A stretch of DNA of 64,000 nucleotides from Anisakis pegreffii (taxonomy: Eukaryota > Nematoda > Chromadorea > Rhabditida > Anisakidae): positions 124,001-188,000 of the forward strand of contig JAPYMA010000216.1 in NCBI GenBank assembly GCA_035041965.1, read 5' to 3'. Below the pieces are notes generated by a model. It saw only the letters and a program-made list of their open reading frames with translations. It had not been told where the DNA came from and did no database searches. This document shows, in pieces, positions 52,675-62,300 of the stretch; the stretch's first letter is position 1, and each line of letters starts with the position of its first letter. A program made the position numbers and the translations under genes.

Positions 52675-55410
52675 TCAAATTTTATTGTAAAACAGCAAGA
52701 AATGAACGCATAATTTTATTAAATGCGCTAATAATTTAAAACTTTGTTGAAGTTCATCTAAAATACGTTTCGGTTGCATGGAAGAAACGAAATCCCTTCC
52801 GAAATTGATGTAGCCTCCGGAAATTAAAAAATGGATTGTGACTGATGCAACTGCGATTTGAAATAGTTCATCATACGTCATATCCGAATTCAAAGAAGAG
52901 CTTACAGCTAAGAGCACTAAAGCATTTGATCTTCTAATGGTCCGAGTTGATTGCGTTCTTGTTATTTATCAAACGATTAGAAAACAGATGACATGCTTGG
53001 AACTGTTACTGGCTAATAAGAAGTGAATCTTAAGCTGAATGCCCGAGTCTGAAATCCCCCCTCCCCAGTAAGGGCGTGTTTTGTTCAGCATGTCATCTGT
53101 TTTCTAATCGTTTTATAAAAAATAAGAAGTTTCGAGGAATGAGGCTAATTTCTTTCTCCTCAACAAAAGTGAGTGAGTTGGATTCACTTTCGATCAGCGA
53201 GGCTTGAAAAAGAACTTCAGAAAGGATCTTCATCGAAACGGCTGAACAACAGAACAAACCTTATCAACACTGTCGAACAAATCCACAAAAGTAACGATGC
53301 ACCTCAAGTGAAATGCTACAGTAGTATTCTCATGTTCACTTCTAATGTAACAATAACACTCAATTAACAAAAATTCCATCTTAATTTTAATGTTGAAAAC
53401 CGACTGATAAGACTGGAATACCCTAACGAAATGATTATTTGAATGTTGGTTAAGGAACTGTTATCTAACAATAAGAAATCGACTTCAAATGCAATAGAGT
53501 CAAACGACTCATTAAAATTTCACTTCCAAAAATCAACTTAACGCAGAAGAAGAGTAGCGATGTTTTGAAGAAATTACAGTTCTGCGGCGCACTTCTGCAT
53601 CACATATCTTAAAATGCATGAATAATACTCAATATCTGCCCATGCTCTCAGCTTTGAATAGTCGTTAATCATATGCAGTAACAGAACAGAAAGTGGAATA
53701 GCAGAAAAATCAGAAATCAGAATACAGGGAATAAAACTGATAATTGGCTGATGAAAGCCATCAAGTTGTTTCGAAGGACAATTATTGAATACTGGCGATG
53801 ATGATGACACTGATTACGAAACACTTCCTTGCGTTCGACCAATTGAACTTTACTCATTCGTAATACTGAAAAAAAAAAACACTAAACTCAAAGTATGGTG
53901 CATAAGGCGCATAAATATGTGACGATACTGGAACCAGTCTCAACAATAATTGATTCATTCTCCATTCGCTCTTTTATGTAATCGAATTAGCAAGAAAAAT
54001 TTTATCGAATAGTATCGCTTCGAACTAACTGAATCTTTTCAGTAAAAATATCACAATTTCAGTTCCAATATTACCGAAAGCATTTTCCAGAACTGGGAGC
54101 ATTTGCTTAACTGCTCAGCCGGGAGCATCGATCCGAATAACCGAAAAATATCTCATACTCAAAATATTTTTTCATCCAAAATTCACTCCAGAATCATTAT
54201 TATTCTGTCTTTCAATAAATTCTTTCAAGCTAATTAATTGATAGTATTCATTAATGAATATGCGTTGTTGACAACACTATGTGTACTAATGACTGACGAT
54301 TAGGAATCCATATTTTGATTGATGGGTGCGAATCCATAGATATAGCCAAGATTAGTGTGCTCCACGTATTCATTCTATCCATTCCAACCCTTCTCGAATA
54401 CTTGCATTCATCTGGTGTTTTACCTTCACGCTGACGGCATATTTTGTTTGAATTGTAGTTGAGATGTCTAAACTTGGCTCGAATAGAATGCACATTCGCC
54501 ACACCGCATCCTTCTAATAAACTTGTACTCATGTAAATAAATAAAATATCAGAACAACCTAATCCGTCATTACTGACTTCGTCAGTAACACTGCATTCGA
54601 ATGGAATCATCAATAATTTTTGAAAACTACAAAATTTCCTATTTGTTCGAGAATGTGCAAAGTATTTGAATGAGCAATAATCAGTCTCGAAAATTTCATC
54701 ATCAATTTCAGCTGACTTCACCTCAAACGTTCACCAATTGTACAACCAGACTTCATAAATTCTCAATTTCTACGTAATAATTTTCCGCGGATAGACTGTA
54801 AAAACAATATTTGACTTACTCGAAATTTCCATGAAAAATTCTAATGGTTTCGAAATTCGACAGCATTCTATGCAATCGTTCTTACTCATAAAGATTTCTT
54901 AGGATTACCGGTTTAGGGGCAAACCCGCTGATCAGCTGAATAAGGACAGCAATTTTTCATGCAACAAAATGGTACCGGACATTATGGACATTCTTTCCGA
55001 ATCGCTTGACCAAAATAATATAATTGCAGCTCTACTGAGACGTATTCGTACATTTAATCGAAACTGAACGATGTTTAACCGATGTTCATTATACATTCTA
55101 CTGCATTATTTCGAATAGTGCCTCTTCGTTAAAAATGTTCTCATAAATGTTTACTTTATCTGAAAAAATGTAAAGTCTCATTAAATAATTGACTGAAAGT
55201 GATTATCGCAGTCAATGAAAGCAATCGATCGAAGGAAAGGGTAAAGAATAATGCGAATTGAAATTGGTGAAAATTGTTTTCAAAAATTGCACTTTAAAGT
55301 AAAATTAATTGCAAAGAATATCTCTTTCCAATGAGGAAATTGTTCGAATGTCGCACTGAGATCAGCCAATTCCCACTGCCAACCAATCCAAAATCGTTCG
55401 TCCATCAGAT
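52675..55410 (-). CDS. Unrecognised gene, three or more exons
   Basis: Three exons chain with matching phases: about 54718-54293 (donor GTCAGT, phase 1), 53808-53576 (after an AATCAG acceptor; donor GTAATT, phase 2), and 52901-52675 (after a GTAAG acceptor; stop TGA). They encode about 295 residues. The first contains Cys-bearing sequence (FECSVTDEVSNDGLGCSDIL, LLEGCGVANVHSIRAKFRHL). The second has hydrophobic PIISFIPCILISDFSAIPLS followed by AWADIEYYSCILRYVMQKCA. The third has DELFQIAVASVTIHFLISGG and RILDELQQSFKLLAHLIK near the end. A further exon, 55410 to about 55305, after a TTTCAG acceptor encodes MDERFWIGWQWELADLSATF and probably belongs to the same gene, but its junction is unresolved. 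No family is recognised. Its intron carries the inverted repeat at 52971-53113. Confidence 0.42.
52971..53113. repeat. 27 bp perfect inverted repeat (hairpin or miniature element)
   Basis: Arms 52971-52997 and 53087-53113 are exact reverse complements, beginning AAACGATTAGAAAACAG. The loop is 89 bp and contains a C-run (CCCCCCTCCCC). No convincing target-site duplication flanks the arms (TC on the left, TA on the right). Most likely a miniature inverted-repeat element; a structured intronic RNA is an alternative. Confidence 0.75.
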
Positions 55411-55464
55411 CTGAAATTAAATGACATTAGGAAATGTTGAATGAATTATGATGACGAGGAAACA

Positions 55465-55801
55465 CGTGATTTTTCGTTTTTTTTTATTTTTGAAAATTTT
55501 TCATTATCATTTTTCTTTTTTATTTTTTTTTGTTTTTTATTTATTTTTGTTTTTTTAGTTATTTTTTAAAATTATTTTTTTCTTTTTTATTTATTGTTTA
55601 TTTTTTTTGGATTTATTTTTGTTTTTTATTTATTTTTTTGTTTTTTAAATTTATTTTTTCTTGTATTTATTTTTTTGTTTTTTTGTCTTTTATTTTTTCT
55701 TTTTCATTTATTTATTTATTTATTTATTGTTTTTTCATTTATTTTTTTTGTTTTTTAAAATTTTTTTCTTTTATCATTTTTTGTTTTTTTGTTTTTTTTT
55801 G
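55465..55801. repeat. T-rich low-complexity tract
   Basis: About 340 bp consist almost wholly of T-runs broken by single A, G or C (TTTATTTATTTTTTTG-type units). The 90-codon Phe-rich ORF across it is an artefact. Confidence 0.9.
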
Positions 55802-56380
55802 ATATTTTCTGGTTTCTTAACATAACAATGAAATATTAGTAACCATAGGGTTAAGCTTAAAACTGATTAGAATTTAACACTAGAACTATAAATAAATCAC
55901 ATCGCCTATTATCACACAATAGTCATAATCACAATTCCAAAAATAATAACGAACTTCATCGCGACATCACCTCAGATATCACCCAATACCAATGATAGCC
56001 AACTTCATCGCTCACCGTTATCAATTCCATCCCCACCGAATAATGTCGCGATGATTATCACTAAGCAATTCATAACAATAAACGCCTAATAATCAAATCA
56101 ATCAACACAGCAAAACACACGATTCAAAACTCAATTTCACCCGAACAAAACATTTTCAAAATAATCATCAACTAATCTGTTTTAACGTTTCTTCGCTCAG
56201 TAATTATCAATTGAGGTTCGGGTCATTTCGGAAATTAAATTCTCACTTCTGAACCCTCAAACTACTCTAACCTTAAATCAAAATTCGGCATTTAAATAAA
56301 TCAAAAAATGATATCGTATGGTATGATATCATTTTTTGAAAATACAAATAGAAACCAGTGAAGAAAATGACAAAAAATGA
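55802..56380. other. AT-rich spacer with 15 bp perfect hairpin
   Basis: No gene seen. At 56301-56339 a 15 bp arm (TCAAAAAATGATATC) is followed by a 9 bp loop and its exact reverse complement. Confidence 0.5.
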
Positions 56381-56900
56381 CCAAAAACCAAACAAACTGT
56401 GGTGATAAAGATAAACCAATAAACAATAAATAAACAAACAATAAACCAACAAACAATAAATAAACCAACAAACAATAAATCAAACGATAATAACAATAAC
56501 TCGGAAACAATATTAATAACACAACAAACAAACAAACGAACAAACAAAACAATATTAGAAACTAATAACCAAATAATAACACAATCAAGGAAATGCTCAA
56601 TGAAAAAAGATAATGAAAAAGCAAAAGATGACATCCACCAATCCAAATCACCATAACCACAACACGAGAGCAGCAGCAACACCTTCAAAACACAACACAC
56701 CAAAACCAGAGCAGCAGCGACTACAACACAACACACCACCAACCAAAGGAAATGACCGGGCCAACAACCTACACCACCAACCGCGCGGAGGGAGGGGAAC
56801 CGAACCACCGGAAAACAAGACCACAGTTCGAGCAACCCACAGTTCAGGAGCACAGGAAGTCAACTACAACAACTCGCTACAAGTATTGGAGGTCATCAGT
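56381..56900. repeat. A/C-rich low-complexity region
   Basis: The + strand is nearly free of T, first as AAACAATAAATAAACCAAC-type repeats (56400-56600), then as CAACACA/AACACC-rich DNA. Its complement gives a spurious 174-codon Val/Leu/Cys/Phe-rich ORF. Confidence 0.8.
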
Positions 56901-56999
56901 AATTTTATCGCCTAATCTTACCAACCCACATCTGAGCCTATTCGGGGGATTCACAATTTTGTCACAATTTCATCAATTTTGTCACCTAACAATAGCCCG

Positions 57000-57140
57000 T
57001 GGAGAAGTTAGTTAATGTAAAAACGAGTTATCCTAAGTTAAAGTGAAGTTATGGCAAGTTAAGGTTAAGTTAAAATAAGTTAAAGATGCATAAGTAGATA
57101 CTAAGTTAGAATCAACAATTTCATCGGGGGGGGGGAGAGA
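57000..57140. repeat. AAGTTA-repeat tract followed by a G-run
   Basis: Degenerate tandem AAGTTA/AAGTTAAA units occupy 57005-57110. A ten-base G-run with GAGAGAGGG follows at 57126-57143. Confidence 0.7.
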
Positions 57141-57711
57141 GGGCAGCCACCTCAAGCGATTCATGCCATGAACACCAGCTCAGGGAACAAGAACAACGAC
57201 GGCATAACAATTCATGTCATAAGACATTACACAACAATTTCAAGTTGAAAGAACCCATTCCTCGCCAGCAATAAAATAATTGAAACATCATTCTTGTTTC
57301 GTATGTTTAATATGAACAGTGTGAGCGATACCTCGTCACCTTATGAGCCAGCATGTTACTAAATTCATTCTTATTTCAAAATTAGTGGCAATGTTTAATT
57401 TGTTGACTGTAATAGTAATCAAAAATTCCCTCAACTGCTTCAATATCCTCTAACTGTATCGTTAAAATCATTCTGACCTCAGTGATTATCTGAACTTATC
57501 TCATTTCTCAACATAACAGCAACATTTACATTAATGTGACAGATATAACATACAAGAATAGCATTAACAATAATGTAATACATAAACAATGTTCAAGTAA
57601 TATTTCACAAGCAAATCACATCTCCTTTCTGTACAATACAAGCAATGATTCAGTCAATTTAAATAAATGTCATTAAATCAGTAAACATTAGTAATCGATG
57701 TAAATAAACGG
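57141..57711. other. AT-rich spacer, nothing seen
   Basis: No ORF, repeat or splice-phased exon that I can support. Confidence 0.4.
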
Positions 57712-57926
57712 ACAACGGACAAGGACAAAATTGTTAACGACAAAAGGACAACGGACATAATTGTTAACGATAATAGGACAACAGACAACGGACAAGGACA
57801 AAATTGTAACGATAAAAGGACAACGGACAACGGACAAAGACAAAATTGTCAACGATAAAAGGACAACGGACAAGGACAGAATTGTTAACGATAATAGGAC
57901 AACGGACAACGGACAAAGACAAATTT
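57712..57926. repeat. Minisatellite (GGACAACGGACAA units)
   Basis: Tandem array of about 50 bp units made of GGACAACGGACAAGGACAA followed by an AATTGTTAACGATAA-type block, four to five copies with small differences. Open in both directions, but only as repetitive peptide. Confidence 0.85.
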
Positions 57927-58034
57927 GGTCAACAATAATGAAGAAAATTAATAAATTAGACAATATTATTAAATGTTAATAACAATATGTATGCCTAAAA
58001 ACGAGGCATACATTTACATCTGAATAAATTTCTT

Positions 58035-58232
58035 TAAATTTACAATTTTTCAATTTTTTAAATTCTTAATTTCTATTTCATTTTTTTGGTGTTTATTTTT
58101 TGCTATTTTTTGATTTTTTTGTTTTTAATGTTTATTGTTTTTATTTTTTAATTTGGTTTTTTCGATTGTTTTTTTAATTTGATTTTTTTTGATTTTTTTC
58201 GATTGTTTTTTTTAATTTTATTTTTTTCATTC
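58035..58232. repeat. Second T-rich low-complexity tract
   Basis: T-run-dominated sequence like that at 55465-55801, ending at a short GC-richer segment (CTTCGGCCGCATC). Confidence 0.85.
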
Positions 58233-58544
58233 TTCGGCCGCATCATGTTGAGCTGAATAGTCGCCGTCGTCTTGCATTTGCTTGATCCCCTATTTATTCT
58301 ATCGAACAGGATGTTTTATCTAATCATTTCGCCTCTCATACCACTAGCCCTTCAAAAATGTTATCAGCCCGAATTTATTTCCCTATATCTCCTCTGTTAC
58401 GAATTTCTCTCTTATTAAGTGTCTCTGCGCCTTTCTGGCAAACTCAAGCCTAGCTTTGAGCGGTGACCCACTTAACGTTATGAAAATATCATGACTCGCT
58501 GAGCGCCAATGGAGGTATAATCCCATATCCCATTGTCAGTAGCG

Positions 58545-60330
58545 ATGAGGTATATTTAAGAAAAGAGTTATATTCCCTCAAGTAAGCAGAACCACTGGGG
58601 AAAATGTACAATATCCTAAATTCAGAGGTTCTGAGGAACCTAATGGTGTAGAAGAATTTATATGTTAAGGGACAAACCTGATGGTACCGGTGGCTGGAAG
58701 ATAGTCACCCCTATAGAGCTATAGAAATGTTTACATTGATGTATAGTGATAAAATGGGTGTGAATGAGCGCGACTGCGCTATTTGAGATAGATTTAAGAA
58801 CACTGCTATATTTCCTCAGCTAAGCGAAACCGCTCGGCAAGATATATAATATTCTGAATGTAGAGATTCAGATGGATTGAATGGTGCAAAGAAATCCATA
58901 TGTTACAGGGCAAACTTGAGAGTACGGGTACCTTGAAGATGGTAGAGATGGTAACCTTTAGAGAGCAATAGTATTGTGTTGATTTGATCTATAGTGATAG
59001 AATGTATGTGAATGAGCGACTTGGCGTTTGTTATTCATATAGCTTTATAAAAATAGCCATATCTTCTCAAGAAAGCGAAACTGCTCAACAAAATATATGT
59101 TTTTCGGAATGTAGAGGTTGAGATGGATCGAATAGCACACAAAAATTTTTATGCTACTGGGCATACTTGAGAATACGGTAGGCTCGAAGATGGCAACCCG
59201 TATAAAATTGAGAAAATAGCTAAATATCCTCATCGAATCGAAATTTCTCAGCAAAACATATTATATTCTGAATGTAGAGATTCTAAGCAATCGAATGGTG
59301 CAAAGAAATTTTTATCTTGCCGGGCAAACCTGAGAGTACGGTTATCTTGAAGAGTGGTAACCTCTATAGAACTATGGTAGTGTATTGTTATTGATATTGA
59401 TCTATAGTGATAGAATGCATATGAATGAACGATTCTGCGCTTATTGTTGAGATAGCTTTATAAAAATAGCCATAACTCCTCAAGTACGCAGAATTGCTCG
59501 GGAAAATATATGTTATTCTAAATCTAGAGATTCTGAGGAATTGAATGTTGTAAAAAAATTCACATGTTACTGAGCATACCCGAGGGTACGGTAGGCTTAA
59601 AGATGGAACCCGTGTAGCTTTGAGGTATATTTAAGAAAATGGCTATATCTCTGTTTCTACATTGCTCATTATCATTATCGTTAATAGGGTCACCAATTCA
59701 AACTAAAGCTGTCCTCAGATTTTCAGAGAATTCTAACGATTTCTTCACACCGTCGAATTTCCCAGGTTTTCTTGTTTCAAAAAAATATACTTGTTGTCGA
59801 GCGATTTCGCTTGATCCAAGAAGTATTGACGATTTTTTGATGTCATCTGTTCCATCTGAGACGCTCATTCCGATACACTGCATTTGCATTGTTCAATATG
59901 TACAAGAGTGTAGTAATATCAGGATTATTCTATTCAAACTAACGGTACCCTCAGGTTTGCACTATATCATGATTGTTTGTCCCCACTGTTGGCTTCTTCA
60001 GATTCTCTAGTTTCAGAAAATCATATATGTTGTTGGACGATTTCATTCACTACAGTTAATATCAATGATTTTCTAAAGCCATCTCAGGTGGCTGAGTAGC
60101 TGCTTTTAATGCACTCTATCACAGATTTCGATCTAGCAGTGCTCTAAAGTTTGTACGGCAACATGTCTTTTTCATCCAACCATCAGATTCTCCAGATTCA
60201 GAAAAGTAGATATGTTGTGGGAGGATTCTGCTCACTGTTCGAATATTGTCGATCATCATAGACCATTCATTATGACTGCATCCTTAGCGTTTTCAGGATT
60301 GCGGTATTTTTTGATATCTGCTAGACAACT
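58545..60330. repeat. Degenerate satellite array: direct units followed by inverted units
   Basis: A landmark block (ATTCTGAATGTAGAGATTC and close variants) recurs near 58612, 58851, 59103, 59264 and 59514, spaced about 239, 252, 161 and 250 bp apart. Each is preceded by a GCGAAACCGCTC-like and followed by a GAATGGTGCAAAGAAAT-like segment, and further on by TATAGTGATAGAATG. From about 59640 the same landmarks appear in reverse orientation (CAGATTCTC near 59998 and 60190, TTTGCAC or TTTGTAC near 59955 and 60150). The array is thus a large imperfect palindrome centred near 59640. Confidence 0.7.
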
Positions 60331-61149
60331 GATAACGTGTAGTTTTTAAAGAGTAAACGTCTTCCAGGTCGAAACCTTGAAATGCTTCAGATGTGGCTTC
60401 ATCAAGAAATTACATTTTCTTCTGTGTGGTCGTATAATTATGATCACAAAATATATCAGACGAGGTCACCTGTCACCTCAGCCTTTTCAGAATCGTGGTG
60501 TTTTTTGTTATCCATCTTGTAACTAATGACTTCAAGATTGTAAAAGCCACATAATTTCTGGATCGAAAACTTCAAATTGTTCAGATACGTTTTCATCAAA
60601 AAGTAGCAAATTTAGTGCTGAAGCAGATTCGGAATACATCAGCAAAAATTGTTTCGTTCGTGTCAGCAGGCGACAAACTTTCGGTGAGGCTTCAATTCAT
60701 CTAGTCATGTTGAAATTTGAGAAGGTGCGAATTTAAATCGGAAATTTTCTGAACTGACGGGTGTTGAAAAATTCGGATTTCTGAATCTTGATGATGAGCG
60801 AGTGATTTGGTCTGAAGTCTCACATAATCTTTAGTGTGATTCTGAGATCCATCGAAAGACTCACACTGCTCTTCTGGGCTTATCAGGTTTTGAGTTATGG
60901 TCTCCTGAAAATTGCGGTTATGGAAGCTGTGATGGTTGATTCGGTGAATTGTGGCATGCTTGCAGACAATAATTTTGTTGCAGTCCTCTCGTAATTTGTA
61001 TCATTTGACAGATTCGATTGAGAGAGGCATGATTAGCAAATTAATTTGCCGAATTATAGTGTTTTCGAGAGAGTTACATTAATGTTAACAGAAATTATTT
61101 CGTTTGTGTTGTTGTGGCAATTCGTTTTGCACACATTATTTCCATTGGT
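60331..61149. other. Non-coding, nothing else seen
   Basis: AT-rich sequence with no supported exon. Some GTTTTCAGGATTG/TTTTCAGAATCG pairs near 60285 and 60485 suggest the satellite-related repetition fades out here. Confidence 0.35.
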
Positions 61150-61665
61150 AATCCAAATTTGAGAGAAAAAGTTGGGTGAGGAAATGAATAGATTCAGATT
61201 ACGGGGAGAAATAGAAATGAGATTGAATCGGTGATACATCTGAAGGTAATAAGAAAATTATTACGACATAACGGGAATGGAACGCAGTGGGTAGTGGAAG
61301 GTATGAGAGTGATGAGACATCGTGGGAATCAGATGTAAAAACCGAAAAGAGAACGTGATGAATGGTTAGAGTACGGGAGAACAGCTTCTGATGGAGGTAT
61401 CTATTCAGAAGGAATACACGCTTTGCATTCTCCCTTACACAACTCCCCTCCCATATTCTATACGTGTTTCTTATGTACAATTCTCGAGATGTCTCGTCAC
61501 TCTCATTCCCGACATTGCGTACTGCATTACACTTCCATTATATCTTGCTAATTTTCTCATTCACTTCAGTCACATCACCAATTCACTCTCAATCCTTCTT
61601 CTTCAACGATTCCATACTCCATTCATTTCTTAACCTCACAACTTCCACTCATTCAGCTTTTCAAC
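61150..61665. repeat. Long imperfect inverted repeat (fold-back)
   Basis: Reading 61340-61150 on - and 61480-61665 on + gives parallel sequences: GATGTCTC(A/G)TCACTCTCAT, then CATTCCCGTTAT- or CACTTCCATTAT-like, then TCACCAATTCA-like, then CATTTC(C/T)T(C/A)AC-like. The arms are about 190 bp and roughly three quarters identical, with a centre of about 140 bp that is itself partly self-complementary. No coding capacity beyond chance ORFs. Confidence 0.65.
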
Positions 61666-61702
61666 TCGATTGAACTGCAATAAGTGTTTTGGCAGTTCAA
61701 GA

Positions 61703-62292
61703 TAGTGTTCGTCGGGGAGCAATTTTTTGCACGGAAGGGGGTACCCCGCGGGGAGTAAATTGGACGGGGGGGTCCCCGCGAAAAAGTCGGGGAGCAAATT
61801 GCGCGGGGGGACCCCGTCGGGGAATGACCGCTCCCCGTGTTCCCCGACGGGGAGGACGGGGAACATTTCAGCTCAATTTTTTAAACAAAATTTCAATTTT
61901 TTAAAGATTTTTCTTCTTTTTTTAAGTAGTTTTCTTTCAAGTGCACCTTATACTCACATTTCAAAACAAAAAACAAGACAATATTGAAAATGTTGCGGCT
62001 GTCTTTCACCATTTTCAGTTAAATGTTCGCGATATTCGGGAAGGTTCGCACTCCCCGTCCTCCCCGTCGGGGGGGACGGAAAGCTCGTCTTCCCCGTCGG
62101 GGAGCGAAATTGGACGAGGGGGGTCCCCGCGAAAATGTCGGGGAGCAAATTACGCGAGGGGGTCCCCGCGGGGAGTAAATTGGACGGGGGGGTCCCCGCA
62201 AAAAAGTCGGGGAGCAAATTGCGCGGGGGGGAGCGCTCCCCGCGTTCCCCGCCGGGGTCCCCGACGGGGACCCCGTTCCCCGACGAACACTA
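61703..62292. mobile_element. Non-autonomous hAT-like transposon, GC-rich
   Basis: The termini 61703-61718 and 62277-62292 are 16 bp perfect inverted repeats (TAGTGTTCGTCGGGGA). They are flanked by an exact 8 bp direct duplication, GTTCAAGA, at 61695-61702 and 62293-62300. An 8 bp duplication with short TIRs of this kind is characteristic of hAT elements. The 590 bp body has no transposase. It consists of GC-rich modules of about 70 bp (61743-61811, about 62092-62158, 62162-62230), the first and last nearly identical, around an AT-rich core at 61865-62045. The modules are full of CCCCGCG/CGGGG inversions, so the ends can fold extensively. Confidence 0.8.
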
Positions 62293-62300
62293 GTTCAAGA

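Noticed and set aside
56329..56853. 174-codon ORF on -, hydrophobic
   Set aside because: It is the complement of an A/C-rich low-complexity block; the composition explains both the lack of stops and the Val/Leu/Cys/Phe content.
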